Part shown: positions 1 to 7,420 of the stretch, piece by piece | Layout of the letters: each line of letters starts with the position of its first letter | Numbering within the stretch: the first letter of the stretch is position 1 | Assembly (NCBI GenBank): GCA_045643885.1 | Contig: JAZRFY010000004.1 | Span: 1 to 64,000 of the forward strand | Direction: 5' to 3' | DNA: 64,000 nt | DNA from: RGIG4608 sp045643885 | Lineage (GTDB): Bacteria; Bacillota; Clostridia; Oscillospirales; CAG-272 | The notes under the pieces: model-generated | The model's input: only the letters and a program-made list of their open reading frames with translations | The model's database searches: none | Told to the model about the DNA's origin: nothing | Program-made: the position numbers and the translations under genes

Positions 1-47
1 CTACTCGCTTTGCTCGTTCGAGTCCTCACACCGCATAGTCGATGCGA

Positions 48-87
48 TAAAAAAAGCAGGACATCCTTTTGGATGTCCTGCTTTTTT
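48..87 (-). terminator. Intrinsic terminator of the tRNA operon (bidirectional)
   Basis: A perfect 11-bp stem (56-66 with 71-81) closes a TTTT loop. It is flanked by an A-tract on the left and a T-tract on the right, so it can end transcription on either strand. It lies 5 nt past the tRNA-Gly gene, so its likely job is ending the minus-strand tRNA operon. Confidence 0.85.
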
Positions 88-91
88 ATGG

Positions 92-164
92 AGCGGATTA
101 CGGGGCTCGAACCCGCCACCTTCGCCTTGGCAAGGCGACGCTCTACCAAATGAGCTAAATCCGC
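92..164 (-). tRNA. tRNA-Gly (GCC)
   Basis: The minus strand folds as a full 73-nt cloverleaf: acceptor GCGGATT/AATCCGC, D-stem GCTC/GAGC, anticodon stem TCGCC/GGCGA around loop TTGCCAA (anticodon GCC), and a T-arm with TTCGAGC. The discriminator is T and no CCA is encoded, unlike the other three tRNAs here. It is the last gene of the four-tRNA operon. Confidence 0.95.
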
Positions 165-170
165 ATTTTC

Positions 171-246
171 TGGTGCCTCCGGTCGGAATCGAACCAACGA
201 CACGGGGATTTTCAGTCCCCTGCTCTACCAACTGAGCTACAGAGGC
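171..246 (-). tRNA. tRNA-Phe (GAA)
   Basis: The minus strand gives acceptor GCCTCTG/CGGAGGC with one G-U pair, anticodon loop CTGAAAA (anticodon GAA) in a GGGGA/TCCCC stem, and T-loop TTCGATT. The CCA end is encoded at 171-173. Third gene of the tRNA operon. Confidence 0.96.
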
Positions 247-308
247 ATACCGCCTCTCCTTTGAGAGACTGCTTTTTTGAACCTTCTTCACTATTGCAAA
301 GATTGTTC

Positions 309-385
309 TGGCGACCCGAAGGGGACTCGAACCCCTGACCTCTAGCGTGACAGGCTAGCGTTCTAACCAACTGAACTACCGGGCC
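309..385 (-). tRNA. tRNA-Asp (GTC)
   Basis: The minus strand gives acceptor GGCCCGG/TCGGGTC, anticodon loop CTGTCAC (anticodon GTC) in a CTAGC/GCTAG stem, T-loop TTCGAGT, discriminator G and an encoded CCA (309-311). Second gene of the tRNA operon. Confidence 0.96.
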
Positions 386-455
386 TCATTTGGAATGACT
401 GGGGTATCCCCCACTCATATTCCTACACCGGGGATTTTTCCCCGATTATAAAAAA

Positions 456-531
456 TGGTGGAAACAATAGGGCTCGAACCTATGACCCTCTGCTTGTAAG
501 GCAGATGCTCTCCCAACTGAGCTATGCTTCC
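456..531 (-). tRNA. tRNA-Val (TAC)
   Basis: The minus strand gives acceptor GGAAGCA/TGTTTCC, anticodon loop CTTACAA (anticodon TAC) in a TCTGC/GCAGA stem, T-loop TTCGAGC and an encoded CCA (456-458). It is the first gene after the operon promoter at 564-592. Confidence 0.96.
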
Positions 532-563
532 ATTCAGCCGTCAATATCTCAACGACGGTGTTT

Positions 564-592
564 ATTATAACACAACAAAATTTCATTGTCAA
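564..592 (-). promoter_or_regulatory. Sigma-A promoter of the tRNA operon
   Basis: On the minus strand a perfect TTGACA (587-592) and a perfect TATAAT (564-569) are 17 nt apart, about 33 nt upstream of tRNA-Val. Both boxes match consensus fully, as expected for a stable-RNA operon. Confidence 0.92.
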
Positions 593-633
593 GCATTTTT
601 TTCATTTTTTTGAAAAATTTTTTTATATGATTT

Positions 634-660
634 CAAGCCCGACAAAAAATGTCGGGCTTG
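634..660 (-). terminator. Hairpin ending the phage head module
   Basis: A perfect 10-bp stem (634-643 with 651-660) lies 5 nt past the last phage-module gene. The minus-strand tail is A/T-rich but lacks a clean run of T, so termination strength is uncertain. Confidence 0.55.
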
Positions 661-664
661 TTGC

Positions 665-1252
665 TTAATATGGGTATTTTTCAACGATAGGTCCCTGCTC
701 CGTTGGAAATTTGGATATTATCTGAGCCATTGAGTAAGCATACTTTTCATAAAACTTATCACTCTGCTTCTCATCAACATCCAAAACCACCATCGAGCTT
801 ACAAACATAACGCATGGAAACACAAATCTTTCGCAAAGTGGAAACTCATCGGAAATACTGAGAAAATAATGTGAAAATTCGGGTTGCTCATCATACCCCA
901 TCTTCTCTCTATACATCTTATCCAGCGTTGCAAGATCAGAGCAAACAGCTGCAAGCGCATAATTGAATTTATCCTCGATCTTGAACATGATTTCAAGCTT
1001 AAGATCATCCTCACTAAGTCTTTCCACACTTGAAATTACCGTTTCACTGAAATCCGTTGCACTTTCCTTCAAGCCGATATCAGTTTCGGATATGGGCTCA
1101 ACGGTCTTTGTCTTTTTAAGGCTCTCGTTAACGTCTTGATTTTCCGTCACCGTTTTACTCTTTACGTTTTTTGAGTAAAAATTGGTGATGTAGACATCTC
1201 TGACGTACATGTATACCGCGTCGATAATTTTTTTACAATCAAATATAGGCAT
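665..1252 (-). CDS. Unknown protein downstream of phage coat gene
   Basis: A 195-residue soluble protein, last gene of the head module, 6 nt after the coat gene. I do not recognise the family. Residues 1-70 are polar and Lys/Ser/Glu-rich; residues 85-195 look like a compact alpha/beta or helical domain rich in Phe, Tyr and Met, with no signal peptide, membrane helix or Cys motif. In P22-like phages the coat gene is followed by head-completion or neck proteins, so position suggests an adaptor or capsid accessory role, but that is inference from order only. The intact frame argues that the locus is not simply decaying. Confidence 0.6.
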   Translation of the reverse strand: MPIFDCKKIIDAVYMYVRDVYITNFYSKNVKSKTVTENQDVNESLKKTKTVEPISETDIGLKESATDFSETVISSVERLSEDDLKLEIMFKIEDKFNYALAAVCSDLATLDKMYREKMGYDEQPEFSHYFLSISDEFPLCERFVFPCVMFVSSMVVLDVDEKQSDKFYEKYAYSMAQIISKFPTEQGPIVEKYPY

Positions 1253-1258
1253 AATAAA

Positions 1259-2077
1259 TTACATCTTGCAGCAAAGAACCATAAACTCGTTGGGATATAC
1301 GACCTTTGCGCCGTAGAGATGAAGTCCCTTAACGGCATCAGCAAATCTCTTTTCGGGACGATAAGCCTCAACCTCGGAAATCTGCTCAGCAAATGCAACG
1401 GCTCTCTTGGTACGAATAAAGCACTGGTGGTAATTTTCTCCTGTAACAGCAATGTTATTGGATACGTACACCTTACAGCCTGCAATCTTGCCGATCAAGC
1501 CTGTTTCAATGCAGTCGGTGTTGTCAGTGCCAAGGTCGATCTTTGCCTTTACGATAAGAGCAGCAACGTCGGGAGATACCTCGATTACGATATCATCAAT
1601 GTTTACGGAATTCAACTTCATAAGAGTTGTCTTTGCATCGATGAGGTAATCAATAATGTTTTCAGTAGTCACCTCTTCACCTTCGATAATATGATCAGCT
1701 TCTTCATACAATGAGTAAATATATGCATCTGCTTCATTCGCAAGAGCTGCAGCTGCTTTTCTCATCGCCTCGTCCATGATCTTGGGATTTGACTGTGCCT
1801 TATCGATATCATCGATCTGGAAGTTAAAATACTTTGCTCTATTGATTTCGAGATTGGACACATAATCAGAAAGTGTTTCGGGAGCGCTCATGTCAGTATT
1901 CTTTGTGTAGTCGGACACCAAAACGTTACCAACGCCGCAAATTTTTACTGTAGAGCCAAGATTATTGATCTCGCCCTCAAATTCACGGTTGCAGTTCATA
2001 ACACCCACGTACTGCTCATCAAGCTGCTTCAAGAGATTTTCACTCCATACTGTTGAAATAAAATTGTTAATTGCCAT
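1259..2077 (-). CDS. Phage major capsid (coat) protein, P22 coat-like
   Basis: This 272-residue protein should form the icosahedral shell of a phage head. The start is the ATG before Ala-Ile-Asn-Asn, because AAAGGA lies about 10 nt upstream; a longer reading frame upstream has no ribosome site. The N-terminus (MAINNFISTVWSENLLKQLD) has the layout of Firmicutes phage coat proteins of the P22 gp5/HK97-fold group, in which an early W-S-x-x-L-L motif is typical. It lies between the scaffold and a small unknown gene, the order expected for a head module. The family call rests on motif memory and synteny, not alignment. Confidence 0.82.
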   Translation of the reverse strand: MAINNFISTVWSENLLKQLDEQYVGVMNCNREFEGEINNLGSTVKICGVGNVLVSDYTKNTDMSAPETLSDYVSNLEINRAKYFNFQIDDIDKAQSNPKIMDEAMRKAAAALANEADAYIYSLYEEADHIIEGEEVTTENIIDYLIDAKTTLMKLNSVNIDDIVIEVSPDVAALIVKAKIDLGTDNTDCIETGLIGKIAGCKVYVSNNIAVTGENYHQCFIRTKRAVAFAEQISEVEAYRPEKRFADAVKGLHLYGAKVVYPNEFMVLCCKM

Positions 2078-2112
2078 ATTGTTTTTTCCTTTCTTAAATA
2101 AAATATTTTTAA

Positions 2113-2625
2113 TTAATTCCAATGACGCATTGATTCTACAATGTCGTCATAATGCTTTTTAACCTGTGCAGGAGTCATTTTTCGAACCTCTGAGGGAGAA
2201 TAATATCTCTCGCCTTCTCCCGACTGAACGGACCCTGCACTCATTTGTCGGTTTCGTTCGTTTACCTTGCCGATTCTTGCCCTTTCAAGCTCGGCCTTTC
2301 TCATGAAAAGTGAGTATTCGGCAGAAAGGGACGCGCCCTTTTTGACCTTATCCCACACCTCATCAGGAATCTCATCGAGTGAGCTTTCGGGAAAATAGTC
2401 AAAAAACTGAGAAAGCTCTGAATTGATTCTTGCATTTGCCTTTTCAAGATTGTCGCGTTCACTAAGCTGATTTCTTAATGACTCAACCTCTTTTTTAAGG
2501 CTTTGAAGCTCGGTTTCTCCTTGTGGCTCGGTGAAATCAATAGCCACTTCGGGCAAGGTAGCATCCACCTCCCATGCTTCTTGTGTTGGAACAGCTTCTT
2601 TGGCTGTGAAGTCCGTTTCATTCAT
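2113..2625 (-). CDS. Phage scaffolding protein
   Basis: A 170-residue, highly charged, mostly helical protein with a coiled coil at about residues 40-70 and a basic C-terminal tail containing YYSPSEVRKMTPAQVKKHYD. That tail is typical of scaffold proteins in Clostridia tailed phages, where it binds the coat subunit. The gene overlaps the portal stop by 8 nt and has GAGGAAAG as ribosome site. Scaffolds guide procapsid assembly and then leave the head. Low sequence conservation is normal for the family, so order (portal-scaffold-coat) carries much of the call. Confidence 0.8.
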   Translation of the reverse strand: MNETDFTAKEAVPTQEAWEVDATLPEVAIDFTEPQGETELQSLKKEVESLRNQLSERDNLEKANARINSELSQFFDYFPESSLDEIPDEVWDKVKKGASLSAEYSLFMRKAELERARIGKVNERNRQMSAGSVQSGEGERYYSPSEVRKMTPAQVKKHYDDIVESMRHWN

Positions 2626-4156
2626 TATTGCTTTCCTCCCCTAAAAGATTTGCATCCTCAATGTACTCATTTGGAATGCGCTTTAAATACTCATCAACAC
2701 TGATTTTTCCGTTTTCAAGAAGCTTGTCAAGGATAGCAACCGTAATTGCCGAGCTATAGGCGCTTGAATCCACAACCTCAAGTGACGCCTTGAAATCGAA
2801 GCTATCTCCATTTGCAATAATCAAAGGCTCTGAGTGATATGATCCGTCTTTTTCAAGCATGGGAACAAGTCTGTCACAAGCATAATATGCAAGAGTCATA
2901 TCAGACCATATACTTGCAAGATCCTCTATGCACTGATAAAGTGCCGCCCTTACAAGCTTTAAGGGAACCTTGGCGGATTCTTGAATTGCAAGAATAGCAC
3001 TTGTGTTTTGAGGAGTTACGTTGCCAAGTGCTGTCTCGGTCGCGTTGCTAAGCTCCTTTGTTGTGCTTATCACATTGGACAAGAATTCAAGATACTTATC
3101 CTGGAGCTTGCCCACACCAAGAACAGTAACAGCATCTGAAACGTTAGTACCTGCATGCACCGCAATGGCTTCACCGACCTCGTTGCTCCACTCGGGAATC
3201 TTGGACTTATCATAGATTACCTTTGAAAATGCAGTGTCACTCATATGCTTCATTACCATAGCATATGCTCGGTTGATGTATTTCTGGTTTGGCACCATGC
3301 CCGAAACTACACTTGTTCCGTGGAAGCAATTCTTTGTGGGAAACCAATTGAAATATGCAACAGGATACATTTTGCAAGGAGTTTTAACCCTTGCAATCAC
3401 GCAATCCCTTGTGCTCTTTTCAAAGCACACCTTGCCATCCTCTCTCCAGAACTTGATAAGATAGGTTGCCTTCTCCTCGTCCTCACCGCTAAGCTCATAT
3501 GATGAATAATCTCCGAATCTATCCCTTTCATCTGTCTTGTCAGGAACTATCTTCATAATGCTCTTTTCCGGGACTCCATTCTTTCTCGCCTCGCTTTTAA
3601 GAGAGAAAACACTTGCTCTGCCCGAAAGTATAATATACTCCTGCGATTGGATATCTCTCTTGTTGACATCGGAAACGAAAAGGTTTACGTTGTCGATGAC
3701 CTCGGTAACGATATCTCCTTCATAGCTGCCGTCGCCGTTGGCATCTGCCTTCCAATAGGAATAGAGAACTCCGTCACCCGTAATAGCGGCATTGTTCACA
3801 AGATCATAGATTTTGGAATCCATCTTGCCCCTCTCCCATCTATAACTCGCATTGGCATTGAGGATAGATGCAAGTCTTTGGGAATGCATTGCCCCCTCCT
3901 CATTTGTATAAGGAAGTGATTCATCAACGTAACGAATCAAAACCCTTTCAGGAGTTACAGAGCAGGTAAGATAGTCAACCACTCGTCTTACAACGTTGAA
4001 AACAGGACGGGGCAAATTGCCCGATTGAATCATATACCACTGATCACCGCGGTAAAATCTTTCGTTTTCCCTGACCGTGTGATAAAGTCCAATCTTTCTT
4101 TTGTAGTCCTTGCCTGCCTCGTACTGAAGCCAGGTCTTACTTAATGAATTGTTCAT
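2618..4156 (-). CDS. Phage portal protein
   Basis: A 512-residue protein of normal portal length. The dodecameric portal sits at one capsid vertex and is the DNA entry channel and terminase docking site. The N-terminal third carries a FYRGDQW-type segment and a PVFNVVRRVVDYL helix, common in portals of P22-like and Clostridia phages. The C-terminal half has the long helical stem and wing region (NVTPQNTSAILAIQESAKVP). It follows terL by 35 nt and overlaps the scaffold gene. The frame is intact and shows no truncation compared with typical portals. Confidence 0.85.
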   Translation of the reverse strand: MNNSLSKTWLQYEAGKDYKRKIGLYHTVRENERFYRGDQWYMIQSGNLPRPVFNVVRRVVDYLTCSVTPERVLIRYVDESLPYTNEEGAMHSQRLASILNANASYRWERGKMDSKIYDLVNNAAITGDGVLYSYWKADANGDGSYEGDIVTEVIDNVNLFVSDVNKRDIQSQEYIILSGRASVFSLKSEARKNGVPEKSIMKIVPDKTDERDRFGDYSSYELSGEDEEKATYLIKFWREDGKVCFEKSTRDCVIARVKTPCKMYPVAYFNWFPTKNCFHGTSVVSGMVPNQKYINRAYAMVMKHMSDTAFSKVIYDKSKIPEWSNEVGEAIAVHAGTNVSDAVTVLGVGKLQDKYLEFLSNVISTTKELSNATETALGNVTPQNTSAILAIQESAKVPLKLVRAALYQCIEDLASIWSDMTLAYYACDRLVPMLEKDGSYHSEPLIIANGDSFDFKASLEVVDSSAYSSAITVAILDKLLENGKISVDEYLKRIPNEYIEDANLLGEESNNE

Positions 4157-4191
4157 GTCTTTCCTTTCTGTTGATTTATTTCACGAATGAA

Positions 4192-5514
4192 TCACTCAAG
4201 AAATCTACTGATACTTGAGTGCTGTGGCGTTTTGAATGAAAACGGCAGCTTTTCCTTTTGGGATTTTGGCAAGGAGAATCTACTCATTACTGCATATCTT
4301 AACGCCTCGGGCAGATGCGTTATAGAATGTGGCTCATTGGCTGCATCCTCAATGCGATTTTTATCGCATAAAAGTGATTGCATTGAATGGATCAACTCCT
4401 CGCACCGACTTGCAATATAGAGATTGGGCTTCCCCTCTCTGCAGGAAAGGTATTCCTTCAAGGCTCTCCAACCGGGAATTCGTCTGTCATCTGCGGCAAT
4501 CATTGCGGGCATGCCGTAAACTGATTGCATTATCTCATACCCACTTTTACCACTGTCTTGGCGACGGTTCCATAGGTCGGGAGAGGCCACTGCGTACTCG
4601 ACCTTCCTTCCCTTGATGAAGTCAACAATCTCAAATGCCGCCTCACCAAGCGTCAAATTTGGTTCACAAAGCTCGTCCTCGATATAGAGATTTCCGTCTT
4701 CATCCTTTGAAACCAACAATACCGCAAGCATGTCAAATCCGTAATCGAAAGCAAGATAGCGTTTTATGTTATTTGGAATAGCATTTGCCCCTATTACGTG
4801 TCGCGACTCGTTGAATTCAGAGAAGAACTGTCCCTCAAACACGTCCCATTTGCCGTAAAGCCAGGCATCTCTCAGTCTTTGAGGTAATGCCTTTAGCTGC
4901 TCAACGTAATCGGGATCACTCAAAAGCAAAGCCTCGTTGTCATAGACGATGGCAGAGATGAATTTGTATTCAAGAGGGTCTTCATTAGGATAAAAGCTTT
5001 TGTCGATAAAGAGCCTTTTTACCCAGGAATGTCCGATACCACCGGGATTACAGGTAAGATAGATACGCTTGGGAAAATCATTGACACCTCTTAATGAGGC
5101 CTTGAAAATAGAAAACTGATATTCGCTCAGCTGCGTTGCCTCGTCTATAGCTATGATGTCATATTCTTGTCCCTGGTATCTTTGCACGTCCCTGTCACTT
5201 GCACAGTATCCGAAAAATATTTTGCTTCCGTTTTGAAACGATATAGCCTTTTCCCCCTCACTATATTGCAAAATATCTCCGTATTCCAAGAGCAATGGAT
5301 TTAAGTGGTTTGCCTTCAACTCGGCATAGGTCCTTCTTATCAAAAGACACCGTATACCTGCATAATTTAAGCAAAGACCTACAAGCTTGCGTCTTAGCGC
5401 CCAGCTCTTGCCTCCACCTCTTGCCCCTCCGTAGGCAGTGTATTTTGCACGTGATGCAAAAAATTCAGCTTGCTTTTTGCTGGGCACTCCCGGGATTTTC
5501 ACACTTCGTTTCAC
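4192..5514 (-). CDS. terL: Phage terminase large subunit
   Basis: A 440-residue DNA-packaging motor. The N-terminal ATPase has Walker A GGARGGGKS (about residues 28-36), Walker B IIAIDEA (about 119-125) and a coupling motif LTCNPGG. The C-terminal RNase H-like nuclease starts at YLAFDYGFDM, whose Asp is a predicted metal ligand, and continues through PDLWNRR. Translation starts at GTG, whose G is also the last base of the terS TAG stop, so the two are tightly coupled. All motor motifs are intact, which is notable given that no tail, lysis or integration genes are present nearby. Confidence 0.92.
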   Translation of the reverse strand: MKRSVKIPGVPSKKQAEFFASRAKYTAYGGARGGGKSWALRRKLVGLCLNYAGIRCLLIRRTYAELKANHLNPLLLEYGDILQYSEGEKAISFQNGSKIFFGYCASDRDVQRYQGQEYDIIAIDEATQLSEYQFSIFKASLRGVNDFPKRIYLTCNPGGIGHSWVKRLFIDKSFYPNEDPLEYKFISAIVYDNEALLLSDPDYVEQLKALPQRLRDAWLYGKWDVFEGQFFSEFNESRHVIGANAIPNNIKRYLAFDYGFDMLAVLLVSKDEDGNLYIEDELCEPNLTLGEAAFEIVDFIKGRKVEYAVASPDLWNRRQDSGKSGYEIMQSVYGMPAMIAADDRRIPGWRALKEYLSCREGKPNLYIASRCEELIHSMQSLLCDKNRIEDAANEPHSITHLPEALRYAVMSRFSLPKSQKEKLPFSFKTPQHSSISRFLE

Positions 5515-5822
5515 TATGCGCCGTCCTTTGATATATCGTGCTCAAATATCACGTTGATATCACCCATAGGAAGTGCTGCACCTCCCTCTTTCTTCTCTCC
5601 AAATTTAAGGCGCTCCTTGATATAGGTATTAAGCACAGTCGCATTTTTGTCCGAGTTAAGTGCCTCATCCTCAAAAAGTGCAAGCATTGCTCCGTACTGA
5701 TCGGGCCACGATTCTTCGATAATGCCAAAATCCTGAACACCGATCTTCAGCACTCTTGCAAACCCTGCAAGATTTGGAAATCGCTTTGTTGCCCTCGACC
5801 TTGCACCCGACTCCTCACACAA
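5514..5822 (-). CDS. terS: Phage terminase small subunit, apparent start-codon frameshift
   Basis: TerS recognises phage DNA and hands it to TerL. The 102-residue open frame can only start at a TTG without a ribosome site. The same frame stays open upstream to about 5925 and encodes a further basic/helical segment (KNKNAISDLKRICRRRELLS) typical of a TerS N-terminus. A good site (AAGGAGG, 9 nt spacing) and ATG lie at 5926-5928, but after ATG AAA AGA comes TAA; removing one A from the AAAA at 5922-5925 would join ATG to the long frame. So either terS is broken by a 1-nt insertion, or the base is a sequencing error. Confidence 0.7.
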   Translation of the reverse strand: MCEESGARSRATKRFPNLAGFARVLKIGVQDFGIIEESWPDQYGAMLALFEDEALNSDKNATVLNTYIKERLKFGEKKEGGAALPMGDINVIFEHDISKDGA

Positions 5823-5974
5823 AGAGCAATACTCGATATATTCCTCGGCAAGTGATAAAAGCTCTCTTCTTCTGCATATCCTCTTTAAATCGGATATCGC
5901 ATTTTTGTTTTTTCTCTTATCTTTTCATCTTATCATTCCTCCTTCCTTGAAAGCCACTTCATTCGTGTGATCGC

Positions 5975-6028
5975 ATTATAGCTCACAAAAACATGCCAAA
6001 ACATGCCAAAACATGCCACAGTATGCCA
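5975..6028 (-). promoter_or_regulatory. terS promoter with overlapping 10-bp tandem repeats
   Basis: The minus strand has a perfect TATAAT (5975-5980) about 47 nt upstream of the terS ATG. The -35 position has only a weak match. Covering and extending upstream of it are three adjacent 10-bp units (5991-6020, TGGCATGTTT on the minus strand) and a fourth degenerate copy to 6028. Repeats one helical turn apart over a weak -35 look like activator or repressor sites, or a TerS-binding packaging site. Confidence 0.55.
5991..6028. repeat. 10-bp tandem direct repeat, 3.8 copies
   Basis: The unit ACATGCCAAA occurs at 5991-6000 and 6001-6010, then ACATGCCACA at 6011-6020 and GTATGCCA at 6021-6028. The exact 10-bp period fits protein binding along one DNA face. 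No similar array was noticed elsewhere in the window. Confidence 0.9.
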
Positions 6029-6055
6029 TTTTCGAGTGATTTTTTAGAAAAAATC

Positions 6056-6084
6056 TTGTTTTTTTGCAAAAAATCGATTATAAT
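6056..6084 (+). promoter_or_regulatory. Sigma-A promoter of the PPTase gene
   Basis: TTGTTT (6056-6061), 17-nt spacer and a perfect TATAAT (6079-6084), 29 nt upstream of the ATG. It is divergent from the phage-module promoter. Confidence 0.75.
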
Positions 6085-6112
6085 GAGTATAAATTCAAGG
6101 AGAGGAGAGCAA

Positions 6113-6676
6113 ATGATGACTACCGTATATATTAAAAAAATAGAACCCATTGATAAAAATGCAGAAGAAAAAATCATTGCCTCCCTTTCAAAAAGTGCAA
6201 CTGAAAGACTTGACAAAAAGAAAAACGAATCACTAAGACTTGCTTCTATGACAGCTCTTTCCTTGCTTACAAGTGAACAACAAAAGGAGCTTTATTATAC
6301 CGAAAGTGGAATACCGTATTTCAAAGCTATATATAAGAACGTCTCAATATCGCATTCAAAAAAGTATTGTGCCGTGGCAATATCCGATTTTTCCGTTGGC
6401 ATAGACGTAGAAGATACGGATAATGAGGGCAATGCCCTTCGCTTTGCAAGATTTTTTACCGAAAGTGAGAAAAAGGAAATAGAAAACGGAATTTCACCCA
6501 TTGAAATATGGACAAAAAAAGAAGCACTTTTCAAGTACCTCAAAAACGATGATATCAGCTTCATCTCAATTGACACAACAAAAGCACATAACCATTGCAA
6601 GACTATTCACCTGGACGACGCGATTTTAAGCATCTACACAGAAGCAAACGAAAAAATCACAATACAAAAGTTGTAA
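6113..6676 (+). CDS. 4'-phosphopantetheinyl transferase, Sfp type
   Basis: Transfers phosphopantetheine from CoA to a conserved Ser of carrier proteins. The start is the first ATG of an ATG-ATG pair after AAGGAGAGGAG; an upstream in-frame ATG at 5993 lies in the repeat array and lacks a site. The product has 187 residues, shorter than Sfp (about 224) but with the key motifs: a GIDVED box (Mg-binding Asp/Glu) in the middle and WTKKEALFK about 50 residues later. No carrier-protein or NRPS gene is near, so the target (fatty-acid ACP or another carrier) cannot be told. It looks monocistronic. Confidence 0.85.
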   Translation: MMTTVYIKKIEPIDKNAEEKIIASLSKSATERLDKKKNESLRLASMTALSLLTSEQQKELYYTESGIPYFKAIYKNVSISHSKKYCAVAISDFSVGIDVEDTDNEGNALRFARFFTESEKKEIENGISPIEIWTKKEALFKYLKNDDISFISIDTTKAHNHCKTIHLDDAILSIYTEANEKITIQKL

Positions 6677-6684
6677 AATCCGTA

Positions 6685-6713
6685 TTGCTTTTGATTTGCT
6701 TTTATGATATAAT
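6685..6713 (+). promoter_or_regulatory. Sigma-A promoter of the HD-domain gene
   Basis: TTGCTT (6685-6690), 17-nt spacer and perfect TATAAT (6708-6713), 30 nt before the ATG at 6744. Confidence 0.7.
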
Positions 6714-6743
6714 TCTATAGAAAAAACAAGAAAGGATTTTGTT

Positions 6744-7340
6744 ATGGGAATTCTTGAAAACAAAGAAAGATTTATCAGTATCTATAAACAATATATAAAG
6801 AGAGACGGAGCTGAAAAGCTTCTTGACTACCTTTGCTCAACCGACTTTTTCACAGCCCCCGCATCCACTCGCTTCCACGGCTCATATGCAGGCGGTCTTT
6901 GCGAGCATAGCCTTAACGTTTACGATTGCTTGAAGGATATCATGGAGCGCCCCAGAATGAAGGAGGTTTACGGAGTGGATTATTACTCCGACGAGAGCAT
7001 TGCAATAGTTTCTCTCCTTCACGACCTTTGCAAGGTGGACTTCTACGTTGAAAGTTCAAGAAACGTTAAGGAAAACGGAGTCTGGAAGAGCGTTCCCTTC
7101 TACACCATCGACGATAAGCTTCCCTACGGTCACGGAGAAAAGAGCGTTTACATCGTGTCCGGCTTTATGAGACTCACCCGTGACGAGGCATTTGCCATCC
7201 GTTATCACATGGGCTTTTCTGACGTTACTCCCCAGGAGATGAATAACGTAAGCAAGGCATTTGAGATGTTCCCCATCGCATTTGCTTTGTCAGTTGCCGA
7301 TATGGAGGCAGCATATTTCCTTGAAGGAAGCAAAGAATAA
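6744..7340 (+). CDS. HD-domain metal-dependent phosphohydrolase
   Basis: A 198-residue single-domain HD protein. Visible metal ligands in order: His in CEHSLNVY, the HD pair in LLHDLCK, later His in GHGEKSV and RYHMG, and Asp in VADMEA. HD proteins of this size hydrolyse nucleotides or act on RNA ends; the spacing resembles the HD half of YhaM-type 3'-5' exoribonucleases, but the OB-fold part of YhaM is missing. The substrate cannot be read from the sequence. Ribosome site AAGAAAGGA; the gene ends in a strong terminator and has its own promoter, so it is transcribed alone. Confidence 0.82.
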   Translation: MGILENKERFISIYKQYIKRDGAEKLLDYLCSTDFFTAPASTRFHGSYAGGLCEHSLNVYDCLKDIMERPRMKEVYGVDYYSDESIAIVSLLHDLCKVDFYVESSRNVKENGVWKSVPFYTIDDKLPYGHGEKSVYIVSGFMRLTRDEAFAIRYHMGFSDVTPQEMNNVSKAFEMFPIAFALSVADMEAAYFLEGSKE

Positions 7341-7345
7341 AAAAC

Positions 7346-7375
7346 AAAGCACCGACCTTAAGTCGGTGCTTTTTA
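7346..7375 (+). terminator. Terminator of the HD-domain gene
   Basis: An 8-bp GC-rich stem (GCACCGAC/GTCGGTGC) with an A-rich left shoulder, followed by TTTTT. Confidence 0.9.
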
Positions 7376-7380
7376 ACTTT

Positions 7381-7417
7381 TAAAAACAAAAAGCACTTGC
7401 ATTTAGCAAGTGCTTTT
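7381..7417 (-). terminator. Terminator of the 6S RNA gene
   Basis: On the minus strand a stem AAGCACTTGC/GCAAGTGCTT is followed by TTTTTGTTTTTA. It ends the structured RNA just upstream. Confidence 0.88.
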
Positions 7418-7420
7418 AAA

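Noticed and set aside
1..291. 96-codon frame across the tRNA genes (minus)
   Set aside because: It runs through two complete tRNA genes and a terminator; tRNA regions often give chance open frames.
456..660. Phage attachment site at tRNA-Val
   Set aside because: The phage module lies on the promoter side of the tRNA operon, not at a tRNA 3' end, and no direct repeat of a tRNA end was seen near 5930-6100.
5991..6028. CRISPR array
   Set aside because: Unit is 10 bp with no spacers; no cas genes in the window.
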